Assembly (NCBI GenBank): GCA_001792895.1
Contig: MARA01000010.1
Span: 1,054,001-1,118,000 of the forward strand
Length of the DNA stretch: 64,000 nucleotides
Source of the DNA: Lentinus brumalis
Lineage: Eukaryota > Basidiomycota > Agaricomycetes > Polyporales > Polyporaceae
Direction of reading: 5' to 3'
A program made the translations under genes and the position numbers. This document shows positions 12,489-25,052 of this stretch, piece after piece. The notes below the pieces were generated by a model. It was not told the DNA's origin. It made no database searches and was given only the letters and a program-made list of their open reading frames with translations. Within the stretch, counting starts at the first letter, position 1; every line of letters begins with the position of its first letter.

Positions 12489-15400
12489 CTACAACGCAAA
12501 CGTCTCCTCCGCAGCCGCATCGTCAAACCATACCGCAGACGGAACCTCCTCGGAGTTCACCCCTGCATCCTCGGGCCCGTCCAGAACGCTCTTCCAACGA
12601 CGCTCGACGGTCTCCCCGGCCGCCTCCCCGAGTACGCTCCTCGCCCGCGCGACGACCCCCACCGCGTCCTTGCTCCTCCCGCTGCGCAGCAACCATGTGG
12701 CCCACGCAACCGTCGCCTCCACCCCGTCTGTCTGCCGCCAGAACTCGTAGACGGCCCGCAGCACGCGCTCGTCCCCATCCGCGTCCCCAAAATAGGCATC
12801 ATTGGCGGCATCAGCCCCACCCGCGGGCGTGCTAGCCACGTCGCTGTCGCCACCCGCCTCCTGCCTGAACACTTCGGCCCACACCCGCGCGGAAGGCGCA
12901 TACGCTGACCCTATCTTGCGCACGCGTGCCAGTCGCGCTTCAGCGGATGCTGAAAGATTCGCCCGCCCCCTTGCAATATGGCGTTGACGTGGAGGAGGTT
13001 GTGCAATCGTGGCGGGCGGGGACGTGATCCGGAAGCGAGACCGCAGCGCGCGGTGCGACGACGCTGCGTACCGTATCAGGAGCGCCTCATGGAGCGCGCC
13101 CGTCGCCGCCGGCTCCCGGATAAGCGAGCTCTCGTGAAGCAATTGCTGTGCAGGGCGAATGCGCGGGGACCGCACCAGTCCCGGTCAGTCCTTCCGTCCG
13201 TTGCGTAAGCCTGCAGACTCACCTCGAGCACCTCGACCTCAGCCTCAATATCTGCATGTTCGCGTTCGCTGGCAGTTCCGGGGGCGCCGTCGGGGCTAGG
13301 CGGGCGGCGGTTTGCAGGCTCGAGGCCCCAGAGCCAGACGTCCTGGATGCGATCGCCCGTGACGTGCTTTCGGGCCTCCTCCCACGCGGCGTTTATCTCG
13401 TTCTGCGTGGCGAACTGGCGTTCTGCACCAAGGCGTGCTAACCATACGGCCGCGCTTGTGGGTGCTTTTGTCGTGTGCTTGCGTGCGGTGCGCAGGATCT
13501 TCTCCGGCGAGTCTGCTTTTCCGGGGAGCAGCCCGGAGCCCAGCGAAGCGTGGTGTGACGCGAGCAACCGTATGTGTGCCGCGAGCAAACCAGGTGGGAC
13601 AGGGGCGGGCAGCTGGCGTATCGGGATGTGGAGAGACGTGATCAGGTAGGCTTTCTGTTCGTCGGGGGGCAGGCGATTAGCACGACAATCCCCACGCGGA
13701 CACGTCGAGAGATGGAGAAAGAACGCGAATCGCCGCAAGGTGCCCAGTTGATCGAGGCCCAAGCTCGGCAGGCGATTGTCAACACTGAATACGTGCGTAT
13801 GTCGCACGGCGCGAAGACACGTCAACAGCAGACAGGGTTGATGGATTCGGTACGGGCGACTCCATACTCGGACGTAGACCGGGAGCCACCCTTCCGGTCA
13901 GGGACCCGCAGGCAGCAGTACATCAGGGAAAGAGAGGAATTCAGGCAGGAACTCACCAACGTGTCATCGACGTCCTTCCCGCACCATTCCTCAACAAACT
14001 CGGCGTACACGGCCGCGACCTCTGGTGATACTGGCCCGCCGGTGCTTCTGATGTACGCCAACAGTTGCTCGTTGGCGTCCTTCAGTGCATCCACAAGCGG
14101 TTCCCCCACGAGGTCTACTTTCAGGTGCCGCGTCGCGGACAGCTTGATGGCAGCGGGGTGTGAAGGTAGCGTCTTGTGGAGGAGCGCATGCAGATGGTCG
14201 AGAAGTGATTCTCGAAGCGATGGCGGAGAAGGGTATGCCGATATAAGCTCATGGAGAGAAGTGAACAGCTCGATCTTCGGTATCGCTATGAGAGCAATCG
14301 TCAGTCCTCAAAGCAGGAGAGCGCATACTACATAAGACGGGCCAGGTGGCGCACCTTTCGCAGCGCTGGATATCACCGACTTGACGATCGCGCCTGCCAT
14401 GACCTCCTTCCGGGCCGCCTCGTCTTCGTCGACGTCTTCCCCGTCCACCTCCATGCGGTCCGCTTCCTCCTCCAGGTTGACCTCACCAAGCCCAGAGTAG
14501 GGATCCTCGGCATCACCCTCCTTCTCCTTCCCTTTGCCCTTGCTCGCCCCTTTCTGTTTGCCCTTTCCCTTCACCTCGATTCCCAGGACATTCCATCGGC
14601 GTCGTAAGCTTTCCACGAAACCCAACTCCATTCGCACGTACTCCCGCCACATCTCGACGTTGTCTGCATTTAGCCGCAGACCACGCTGCAACAGGGCCCG
14701 CGCCGCCGACGGTGACAGATGCTCGAGCTCGTGCGAAGCTGCGAACACATATAAAGCGGGAACATTGGGATGGAGCTGGAGCGCACTATCAACGCGTCAG
14801 GGCAGGACGATATACCGTCGAATGGGATCGCTCACCGTGCGGTAATGCGTCCGACTAGTGCACGCGCGCCCTCTTTCTTCGCGACTTGGATGTACTGTAG
14901 CCACAGGCCGACGTCGCCCTTGAACTTCTTGAGGGCACGTTCGAAGATCTGGAACTGCCGGCGGACGAGGGCATAGTCCGAGATAGACGGCGGGGCTTTG
15001 GCCATCTCTGCTCATGGTTCAGCTTCTTGGTGCGACCCTATCTGACGGAAGCACGCACCCAGTCGTTCTACCCTTTTTCTCCGCAAGGCCTCGAGGCTCA
15101 TTTCGTAGGCGGCATAGCGCAGGAAGTCGCTCTTCTTGGGAATGCGTCGCACGAGTGCGGTCTCGAACACTGTCCGCTTTTGCATTATCTGCCTGACCTC
15201 TTTCTGTGCGCGCGGTACTGTCGGTCAATTACGACATGATTCTTTGAGTGTGGGTATGAGAGTGTATCCGCTGCCACTCAGTTCGTACGTCCAGCACAGT
15301 CTACATGCGCTCCTCGCGTCCGCATGAGATCATGGGGTGCAGTGAAGCAGTCTGCGCTTCCACGAAATGCTTCTTTGAGACGCTGTCGCAGCGACCCGTA

Positions 15401-15638
15401 TGGCATTCCCGAGTGAACCTGACGGCACCACTACAGGATTGCGGGAGCAAGACCTTTGTGCAGCGGATACACTTCCATATGGACACAATCACTGATACGA
15501 GCACGTACTTGAGTGAAGAGACCCTTCTGTACGAGGTCCTTGAGCTCGGCGAGCATCTGGTGAACACTGGTTAGACTGCTTTCAGGCCGAGGCAAAACGA
15601 GTACGGACCTGCTCCTGCTGGAATTGTACTCGCTCCAT
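12489..15638 (-). CDS. UTP6: U3 snoRNP component Utp6 (HAT-repeat protein)
   Basis: Subunit of the small-subunit processome needed for early cleavages of pre-18S rRNA in the nucleolus. The ATG at 15638 gives MERVQFQQEQ, then after an intron MLAELKDLVQKGLFTQ and, after an unusually long intron (15204-15508), KEVRQIMQKRTVFETALVRR, IPKKSDFLRYAAYEMSLEAL and RRKR. This is the diagnostic Utp6 N-terminus. HAT-type repeats follow: YALVRRQFQIFERALKKFKG, DVGLWLQYIQVAKKEGARAL, ALQLHPNVPALYVFAASHEL and NADNVEMWREYVRMELGFVE. A Lys/Gly-rich then acidic insert lies near 14420-14580. The C-terminal half (LLASHHASLGSGLLPGKADS, KHTTKAPTSAAVWLARLG, ending AAAEETFAL) carries further helical repeats. Total length of about 700 residues fits fungal Utp6. 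Confidence 0.9.
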
Positions 15639-16124
15639 CTTGGATTACTCTCTTGTACGCGTCTCGAAAGTGTAGCGGTGAGTGTCTTGGTCAGTGAATC
15701 CTGCACTTGAGGCCAGAAGGTGGCCGAACTGTCCACAGAGCAAGCGGCGGGGAGAGGCAAGCAGGTATGAGTGGGCGCTTCCGCAAATTCTTGCGCTTCT
15801 GCGCTTCTCCCACGTGCGCACGCTCCCGATACGGAACGCTTCTGCTGAGCAGCCGAAGTGTGCGGAGCCACAAATACCGCGTCGCTGGTCGCCCCCCGAC
15901 GCTCTGCTCAGACTGTGTGGCTGCGTGCAGGCTACACGGACGAGCGACATGCGAGAGCAGCAGCAAGTAGTCGCAGGAATACCAGCCGCATTGAAGTTGC
16001 AATCGACATGCGCAGATTGGCCGCGTTCGGAGTCGGTGATGCGGAGTCCGGGTGCGCAGAGGCGCCGTGGCTGAGCGGTGCGCTGTGCCTGTTCGTTGTC
16101 TGCTCGCCCTCCTCCACCACGACA
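15639..16124. promoter_or_regulatory. Divergent promoter, UTP6 / Ser-Pro-rich protein gene
   Basis: A 486-base gap between two start codons on opposite strands. It must hold both promoters. No TATA box or other defined element stands out. Confidence 0.45.
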
Positions 16125-17596
16125 ATGCCCGCGAAAGCTCACCGACCCAGCGGACCCAACCGCTCGCACTCGCGCACGTCGTCTGGAGGCTCGTCCAAGC
16201 TCGGCCTCAATCTCCAGATCACCCAGAAGGAGCCCCCGCCCCCCAGAGTCGCTGATAAAACCAAGAAGTCCGCCCACTTCCATCACGAGGTGCGTCCTCT
16301 CCATGCGCGACGATCTGCTCGCAGCCGCCTCATGCGCCACGTATAGCCCAATGCACGAGCTGCAAGTGCCCAGTTCATGCGGTCCAACAGTGGCATCCGC
16401 GTGCACTCGCGCGAGAACCTCCAGCCTGCGGCCATACGTCGGGCACCCACCCCCACTGCCGCCGCGAAGCAGAACGGTGCCAGACAGAAGGTCGACTTCT
16501 CCATCTCTAGTCCGGACGAGGGCGAGGATGACGATGACTGGGTCTCGAGCGAAAGTGGCGCCGCGACACCAGACAACGAATCAGACACAGACTCTACTCC
16601 GATCGAACAAGCCAAACCTCGGGCTGCAGCCCAGCCTGCCCCCGTACAATCTGCCCAACAGACTCAGGTGAACGCCACACTTGGTCACGATGTCGCTACC
16701 CCGAAGGCCGTCCCCCCTTCTTTGCCTCGTGTTGATACCGCACGTCCCTCTCAACTCCCTCTCGTCCCGACCGCGCGCGATTTCGCGCTACATGAGCAGA
16801 AGCTGCTGCACCCCGAGTCCTCGCCTCGGCCGAGCGATCAGCAGCGTCCGAAAGTGGAAATCCAGATCTCCACCCCGACGCCTCCTGTCAGCAAAGCGCG
16901 CTCTGAGACACACTCGCCTCCTCGCCGGTCTCCTGACATTGATCCTTCCTACAAACGACAGTCCATGACCCGACCTCCGTCTACGCATTCCGTCACCTCT
17001 CCTACTCTGAGACCACATCCGCTCATCCGTGGTCATTCGTATGCCCACGGCCTCGCGGCAAAACCCGCCCCACTCTCCCCTGTAGCGACTGTACTACCGG
17101 ACGCCGCTTCGGGGCAGATGTCAACAGCATCTTCCTCGCCCACGAGCCATCGAGCAGGCTCCCCACCAGCATACGAACCGTGTCAGCGTCACCGAGCCTC
17201 TCCTCTCCTTCGTCATCATCTCCCGCGCACAGGCAACTTCGGCGCACGTCTACATCTTCCGTCGCGTCGAATGCGACCATGCCCGTCCTGCCTTCCGCCA
17301 GCGAGAAGCTTTCCAGCCGGTCTAACCACGATCGGCATCGAACGCTCTCAACCATATCGTCTAGTTCTTCCATAGCCGCTCTGACGAACTTTGCCCTGCG
17401 GTCTACCCCATCTCCGTCTCGCACACCCATCACGTTCACATCACACTTCCCGCCGCAAGAGCAGAGCGCGGCTTCGGAGGCCATTCATCCGCTACTTCCT
17501 CCGCCGTATCTCAGCGCACACCTTACCGTGCTCGCATATCGGAACCCGATCGCGGAGTCATATGACCGGGTCATCCGCGCGAAAGAGCGCAGATGA
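16125..17596 (+). CDS. Ser/Pro-rich protein of unknown function
   Basis: I do not recognise a named domain. The first exon starts MPAKAHRPSGPNRSHSRTSS and continues SKLGLNLQITQKE; after an intron beginning GTGCGT the next exon reads FMRSNSGIRVHSRENLQPA. An acidic stretch (DEGEDDDDWVSSESGAATPD) is followed by about 150 Pro/Ser-rich residues. A short intron, probably GTATGC..TGTAG near 17039-17085, moves the frame to VNSIFLAHEPSSRLPTSIRT. The C-terminus is LLPPPYLSAHLTVLAYRNPI followed by AESYDRVIRAKERR and a stop at 17596. The ordered-looking blocks at both ends suggest a conserved fungal protein with a disordered middle, perhaps nuclear or signalling-related; that is inference. The start is the first ATG, in good context. 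The neighbour on the other side of the promoter is UTP6. Confidence 0.7.
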
Positions 17597-19252
17597 TGCT
17601 GCACTCCACCATCCAAGCGTCGGTCGAGAGGCTGTTGGATTGGCATCTGGTGAGTAACTTACAAGCCGTGGTCCCAGTCCTTCTAGGTTCGCTTCTGACG
17701 CGCCGGGTCTTCTCAGGACGGAAATTCGTTTCATGGATTAGATCGGACTCGCGACGCTTTGCTTCGCTTATATTTATCCGCTACTTACTGTAAACTGGAC
17801 CCGCACTATATGATCTGAAACGGCAGACGAAGGTCGGAGACTTAGTTTGACAGAACGTATGCTGAGCCTTATCGCGCAGAGGTCACCTGAATGCGATACC
17901 AGCTCTGCTCATGTGTCTGCCACCACTCACCATGGCGACATTGGCCGCAATCGTCCTGTGGGATGGGCCACACCGATGTCTGGCTATTGACTGCCACCCC
18001 ACCGTGCCAGATAATGCGCAACAGCCATACTGACGGCTACTGACGGTCAGGCCAGCCCGGCTGCCTCGCCGCACTAGTCGCACTAAGAGGGTGGTTTGCT
18101 CGGAGCGAACTCCGACGTTCTGGCGCGCATCCGAACCACGGATCACACAGCGAGGCCTGCCACTCCTGTGAGTCCTGTCTGCTCTCAATTGCGTGCATGA
18201 CGGCACCACAGGCGTATCTTTTGTGCGGCAAGAATCAAGGCAGGACCACGACTGGAACGCCGCCGAGTCGGATTGTGACGTCCGCTCTCGACATGGGCTT
18301 CCGGCAGCTTCGGATTTACTTCGACGCGAGGCGTGCTTCTGCATTTATGGTACGTCTTCTCAACGCCCGCGTCCCGCGTGGTCGGATGGACCGCAGCTCC
18401 GTTTTGGGTTGGGCATCTTCCGACGCGGGGTTCTGTTGAGCTGAGTACCGAACGTCGTGACGGTCGTTCGTGGCAGGGTGCCCATCTCCGAGAAGTCGGC
18501 TTTTATCCGAGCCCGCTCTTCGTCGGGGCATGCATTGGAGCGCTGCAGGGTCGTGCGCGCTTCGGACGGGCAACGTGTACGTCTGGTGCACGATAACTCT
18601 GTCACCCTGCCATACACGGTGTGTGCAGATCAGAGTTCGTGGAGTTTCAAGGAAAGTGTACGGTATGCTGCGCTTCGCGCGATGTCCCGCCGCGGAGTCT
18701 TACAATCATAGTCCGGCAACCATGTGCTCGCGCCCGTGAAGGTTAACTTTGCTTGTACTGCTGCCTGCGGTCGTTGTCAATGGGCAATGTACGAGCTCTA
18801 GGTCCTGTTTATCATCGATCGTGGAGACGTACGTACTGCCAACGTCTCTCCTCACTTCCAGGCCGAGGCATGGCAGGCAGCAATCGGTCCGGTGCATTTG
18901 CCAGGCGTTGTCCAGCCTACATCGTCTGATTGCGACTGACTGGATCCGCAAGAAGGTTAACGTTGACTCGGTGCATATTGAGGTTTTCACCCCAGTTCTT
19001 GACGCCCCGGACATCGTGCCCTCGTACGTATAATCCAGGCGGTTACTGGAAATTGGCCGACGCCGTAGAATATCGAGTCTCAGAGACCATGATAAATCCA
19101 AGATAACAGTCATAAAACTAACATGATACAGCAAGCAACTAGACGATATACACTATATAGCACTGGCTGGTATGCTAGCCGAAGCAACGGAGCAATGTAC
19201 AATAGCTGTATGTGCAACAAGAAGGGACCAGCTGAGCGTATCCACAGCACTT
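17597..19252. other. Convergent intergenic region without a recognised gene
   Basis: About 1.65 kb separates two convergent stop codons, long for two 3' UTRs. Several short ORFs are open in more than one frame on both strands around 18190-18740, but none has a recognisable motif or a consistent intron pattern. I see no transposon ends or RNA gene. Confidence 0.4.
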
Positions 19253-22200
19253 TCAAGCACGCCAAGCATCAAGGGTACTCTGGGATGAGTTCGCGCCATC
19301 TTGAGTTCCATCTTGCCTCTGGAGCCCAAACAACTCGACGAGCTCTGCCGCGCCAGTGAGCAGACCGATGATACGGCAGACATCCAGTTGATGAGCTCAC
19401 CTTGCAGACGAGCTTCCTTCTTCTGACGCTGAGTCTCCGTACTCTTGATGCCGGAGAACGCCTGCAGAGCGCAGACGTTAGTCCACATATACTGCAACCA
19501 ATCTGCATGGGTGCTCACCTCGGTGATGAGCTTCTTTTTCTTCTCTTGGATCTCGATGACCTATAGCGATGATGAGAACAGAAGGATAGGAAAACGTCGC
19601 TGCTACGCAGTCTTACCTTCGATTCGACTGTGTTCTCGGCAATCATTTGGTAGACATGCACAGGCTTCTTCTGGCCAATACTGCATGCAAGACGATCAAT
19701 GCATGCCAGCGTTGCTATCACCTGAACAGGACTCACCGGTTGCAACGGTCAATAGCTTGCGATTCGATACCCTCCTGCCACCATCTGACGTTTCGACTAA
19801 GCCCACGGACAATCATATGAGACGCAGATGTGCTTACGGATCCATCCTGGACAACGGAAGCGTGAATAGAATAGCAGACAAGATAACAGCGCACTTCACT
19901 CACAGATAGACATTGTTCGCGACAGTCAGGTTCAGCCCCAATGCGCCAGCCTTCAATGAGATGAGCATGACGCGGGGATTAACCCCATCGAACTGAGAAC
20001 CGTCCAGCGCAGGGGTGCTGGGCATGTTGACCCTCTTCTTAGCCTTGGGCTTTGACTTCGCCTTACCCTTACCCTTCTTCGACTGAGTGCGGAAGGGCGT
20101 GTCGTCATCCTCGTCGTCAATGAAGTCATCGTCATCATCCTGATCATCGTCGTCCATGACGAAGTCGTCGTCCTTGTCCTTGTCGTCGTTGAATATGTCG
20201 TCAATGACTGTAGACTGGGTAGCGCGGCCCCGACGACGCGACGATCGCTGCGATGAGGCGGGCACTGTGGGTTGACTAGATGGCGGCGCTGTAGCTTGGC
20301 TCAACGATGGGGAGCAGCTTGGCTGAGGGCGGGCCCAGATGAATCGGCCTCGATTGGGACGGAGAAGCGGGCGATGGTCTCCTGCCGACGACGAGCAGAC
20401 ATCTTGCCATCGAAGCGAACGTACGGAATGCTGTAAGTCCATAGTCAGCAACAAGATTGTGGTAGCGAAATACCCCAACATACCCTTCCTTGTCTAGCGT
20501 CTCCGCAATCTACTCATACGGGTGAGCTTACGCGACCGATTCGAAAATGACAATGTGTCCGTGTACTGACCTTGTCCAAGAAGGAAGTGAACTGAGAAAA
20601 CACGAGTGATTTGTCGGTTTCCGGAGTGAGCCTCAAGAGCGTGACAAGCTGATCGATCTTGGCCGAGGAGCCAGTCCGAAGGTCACTATCATCCTCTTCC
20701 GTTCCATCGTCGTCGAATCGTACGGGAGCTTGTGTCAGATCTGTTGGAGCGGGAGGTTCCACCAGCTGTAGAAGTCCCAAGGGACGTCGATCCTATTCGA
20801 CAGGGTCAGAGACGTACGAGAGGTCAAGACGCCGTACTCTACTCACCATAGGGCACTTGGGATCGCGAGCGAGAACCTCCGTGATGCTGCACACAGTCAG
20901 GACTCTGGCTATCGCGCATACATGAGGTGGACTTACCAAGGCAGACAGAACATATGTCCGCAGAACGTGATACGAGGCTCATCCAGGACGCTGAAGCAGA
21001 TAGGGCACTCCTCGCAGTCCTCGATGGCTTGAGCAAGGATATTCTGCAGACGGATCTTGTCTTGTGTAGTGATCTGGGCCGGTGCCGGGGCTCCCTCCTC
21101 GTTCTGATCAGCAGATTGCAATTGTTCTAGATAGTTGGGAGGAAGCAGCCCAGGGTGAAGAGCTAGCTGACGCATCCGAGTGAGCAAACTGAGAACATTA
21201 GATTGAACCTGAGGAATGGTCAGCAATGAGCCCGCTGTTCAGGAAATGAGCACATACAGCAGCAGCGTTGATAGAGCCGTGTTGCTGTATGAGATTTCCG
21301 ACGCGCTCCTTGGAGAGTTGTTCCACTGCGTCGTACAGCTCCTATTGTGCATCAGAGACGATTCGACAGCAGATAGAGCGGGGCGTACCCTTGCTTGTGG
21401 CGTCAACGTGACTGGCACAATCGTTACATCCACCTAAGTAGAAATTGTGAGTGACAGTGGCACACATTGAAGTTGAGATAGCTACAGGTGGCAAAGGCAC
21501 GAGAACATTGCCCCGCTTGTCTTGCATCTACACTTGAGTGTGTCAGCGATGACACGGCGGAGACTGGAAAGCTCTGCTCGCCTCTTTGGTACGCCGGATA
21601 CAGATGTGGCTCATCAACGCCTGCAACGTCATTCAGAAGGGCGGGTGTGCCAATGCATGGGCAAGACGCACCCGTAGAAGTTCGGCACCGGCAGGGTTAC
21701 CGTCCTTGAGCGGGCGCAGGACCATACGCTTGTAGAAGTCTTCGCTGTCCAAAGGGTGACAAATCCTCAAGAAGGTGAGGATAGAGCCCAGATCCTTGAC
21801 TGTGGTGTCAGCAATCGGAAAGTTCTGTTGTGCAATGCAGTACCTTCGGCGAGTTTATCTGTTGAAGAAGGTTAGCCGTCAGTGCTAGTGGTATATAGAA
21901 GCCGAACACACTCACGATCGGAGTACCAGACAACACCCAACGACGCTGAGCAGTGAGGGCGCAGACCGCCTTTGCCATCTTCGTCCTGGGGTTCCGAATG
22001 TTATGACCCTCGTCAAGGATTATACGCTATTTGCGGCAATTTGCTGTGAGATATTGTCAACCGGGCAGGATGAATTTCTTGTACCTTCCATGCCACGTCG
22101 AACAGGCCCTTATCCATCTTCTGCTTCTTCGCCGCGGGTGGGCCACCTGTCCCGGACGAGCTCGAGGTATGTTCCCCTGCGACCGTCTGGTACGTAGTAA

Positions 22201-24727
22201 TCACGATGTCGTATCTCTTCAGCTCCGCCGGAGTCATATCTCGGTTCTTCCCATAATAAACGCAGTAACTGAGTGCACCAGGCTTGACATGGTCCTCGAT
22301 TTGCTTCTCCCAATTGGACATGACGGAGAGAGGAACGACTGCAGAAGGTTCGGCGTGTCTATGAGACGACACCCCGGCACAGAAGGGATGGGCGACGTAC
22401 CGATAAGAGTCGAGTTGGAGTGATCGAGCGGTGTATCAGACTTGGTAGCCAAGATCAACGCGAGCATGGTCAAGGTCTTCCCTAGACCCATACTATCGGC
22501 ACACAGGGCTCCTCGTCCGAGCACGGGCGCAGCTTCCTGCGGCGTCTTGGTAGCGACTACAGAGCTCGGTCAACGGCATACCTTGCTATCATGGAGCCTC
22601 TCCTTACTGTTGTAATAGTATGGCTGTACAAACCAACCAGATCAGCAATGTTTCGAGAGCAGTCGAGCCGCATAAATGCTACCTTCGTTCCTACGCGATA
22701 TTGCCAGAATTGGACTGGTTTGTCGCTCTCTTGCTTCGGTAAGACGGGGTACTCGCGTTCGACACACCACTGAAGGGCTTGGCTCTGCACGCACAGGGTC
22801 AGGAGCATGCATATACCCGTTTCGTGGCATACAAACCTGATGCTTGAGCAAGTTGACCGTGAGCTCCCCAGTTGCGATGCTGGGAGGGTTCGGGTGCACG
22901 GGTAAACCAAGAACATCGTCGACGGAACATAACGTATCCAATAGCGAAGCCCGTCGACCCTCATCGTTGACTTTCTCCAAGTTGTCGAGAATTTGCTTCA
23001 GCTCCTGGGCCTTAGCAAACTGTTCCTGCTGCTTCCGCGCTGCTTCCTGCTGCTTCCGTAGGGCTTCCTGCTGCGCTGCCGCGTTGCCAGCTTGCCGTTG
23101 TTTGGTCGGTACAGGAGTCGGCTTGTATGCCTGAGAATATGAAGGGACAGGTGCAGGCGTAGTTCGAGGTGCAGGCGCGCCAGGTACAGCATGGACACCG
23201 TTAGCAGTGGGCTTCTTGAAACCGCGCTGCCCCGGAGTAGCCCAAATGAGCTTGGGCTCCAAGATCTCGCGCTTGTCTGCTGGACCGTAAATCTTCAAGG
23301 TCCTGCGCAGAGGTTAGAATCGTACAGAGTAACGACAGGATATTGGCTCACATGCTGAGCGAGAACGCATGGCTACCGCCCACTTGGACAAGGTCAGAAA
23401 AGCACTTCACATAGGAGCGGAATGAGTCTTACGGTTGCCTTCGTGCATGACCCCTTCAACTGTGATCAAGCCGCTGTCTATGAGAGGCGCAAGCTTGGCG
23501 GCAACGTTGCGTGGTATGTGGCCAACCTGGTTCCCGTATTTGTACAAGTGTCGGAGCGTATAGAGGCCAGTCGACGCACCTGCGTGCCTCCGATATTCTT
23601 CACTTGGATGGCATTCCTACACCAACGTTTAGTTCAACGGGTCCATGCTGCTACGAACAGTGTAGACGACGTACCTATCGTACTGGTTGTGCGGTTGGCG
23701 CGCAAGTATCACCTCCTCTCCGGGTCCAACCAAGCCTTGTGATAATTCCGTCAACAGACCTGACAGCGTTCCTCATGTGCCAGTGACTACACGCTGAATA
23801 CACGTAGAACAATGGCCAGAGATGACTAACATGATGCTCGGTGGCACCAATTTTTGACATCAGCTCATCATGTTTGGCTATTGCTCACCGTATATCTAGC
23901 ATGTGTCGACTCGATATGGCGATACCTCCGATGTGAGAGCACGTACCCTTATAGTATTGCACACCGACTATCGCTGTCTTCATCATGACATAAAGTTCGT
24001 CCTTGCTCTCCTCCTCAGGTACATCTTCTTCAGGCTCCTCGACGGTCTGTGTGATCTGGGACAGAGGCGGGCCTGAGATGCGTCGGAGCGGCTGAGAAGA
24101 GCTAGGTTGGGAAGAACTCGGCTGGGAGGAGCTCGGCGGCGTGTTCTGGGAAGCGTTCAACGAGGCTTCAGATTGCAGCCTGCGCTTCTTCTGGCTCGGG
24201 CCAGCGGTCGACAGAGCAGGATCCTTCGCTGTAGAGGGGATATCGGCGGAGTCGACGCGTCGGAGACTGACCGCTATTCTGATCTTGTTCTGGTCCGCAG
24301 GGCTACACGGTCGTCTCAGCAAATTGCCACTCCGCGCCCAAAGCGTAACGATACGTACTAAAGATTGCTGAACCCAGGAACAGTCTCAAGCTTGACGGCG
24401 GCGAGCTTCGTGAGAATGTCGGGCGTCACGCACCCCCTGTGATGTGCCGGCGAGGCAAAACGTCAATCACTTTCATTGAATGTCATGCGAAGCGCGACAA
24501 GACTCGTCTTCTCACCAGTGCCGCCATTCGACAGTCTCTCCGTACTTTCCTGCGCTGACCTGACCGTACCGCAGAGTGCCCAATTCGATCGGAGAGCCCT
24601 TGCATGGCGCGGGGCCATGGCACGTCGCGCGACTGCTCTTGCTGTACTGGAGTAGGGACGCTTTCAACATCAGAGCGACGCGTAGAACAGCATATACGCA
24701 TACCTCGAACACATGGAACTTGGACAT
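19253..24727 (-). CDS. Rad5/HLTF-like SNF2 helicase with RING and PARP-type zinc finger
   Basis: Chromatin or DNA-repair ATPase with ubiquitin-ligase architecture. Domain order: (1) N-terminal PARP-type zinc finger, MSKFHVFEYSKSSRATC with CHGPAPCKGSPIELGTLRYG, WRHW and CVTPDILTKLA; (2) HIRAN domain, KTAIVGVQYYKG and LVGPGEEVILARQPHNQYDR; (3) a Gln/Lys/Glu-rich coiled stretch (KQQEAARKQQEQFAKAQELK); (4) SNF2 lobe with CADSMGLGKTLTMLALILA (Walker A) and IILDEGHNIRNP (DEGH box); (5) RING, CPICFSVLDEPRITFCGHMF and a following Cys; (6) helicase C lobe, KSLVFSQFTSFLDK, IPYVRFDGKMSARRRQETIA, RVMLISLKAGALGLNLTVAN and AIDRCNRIGQKKPVHVYQMI. An acidic/basic insert of about 110 residues interrupts lobe 2. 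The last exon ends SSQSTLDAWRA. An in-frame ATG at 24775 is an alternative start. By homology it would act in error-free bypass of DNA lesions (PCNA polyubiquitylation). Confidence 0.88.
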
Positions 24728-25052
24728 GACCCCGGAGAACGTGGTGGTCAGAGAGAAAGCGGGGATTTGCCGCATATGGGCACCGACGCGTCGCGATTCA
24801 ATGGCTCACTTTCCCACGGTGACGCGATCACCCCGGGCCGGGCAGTGCGACGCGTTCTCTGTTCTCGTCCGAGCTCACGACAGGCCCCTGCACCTTCCAA
24901 TCCATTGCACGCCCCCTGCCCTGTACTTGGCTGCGACTGGGCTCGCCGCTGCTCGCGTAGCTTTGGTCTGCGTCCTGCTTCTCCCTGCTCTACGACATGC
25001 TATAAAACGTTCAGCTGCTCCGTCACAGGCACAGTACCACCACACGCCCTCC
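24728..25052. promoter_or_regulatory. Divergent promoter, helicase / metallophosphoesterase
   Basis: A 325-base gap between opposite start codons that must serve both genes. I see no clear TATA box or repeat. Confidence 0.45.

Noticed and set aside
15204..15508. C/D box snoRNA inside the long UTP6 intron
   Set aside because: ATGATCT and CTGA occur, but the C box is poor and no terminal stem forms; only the unusual intron length is reported.
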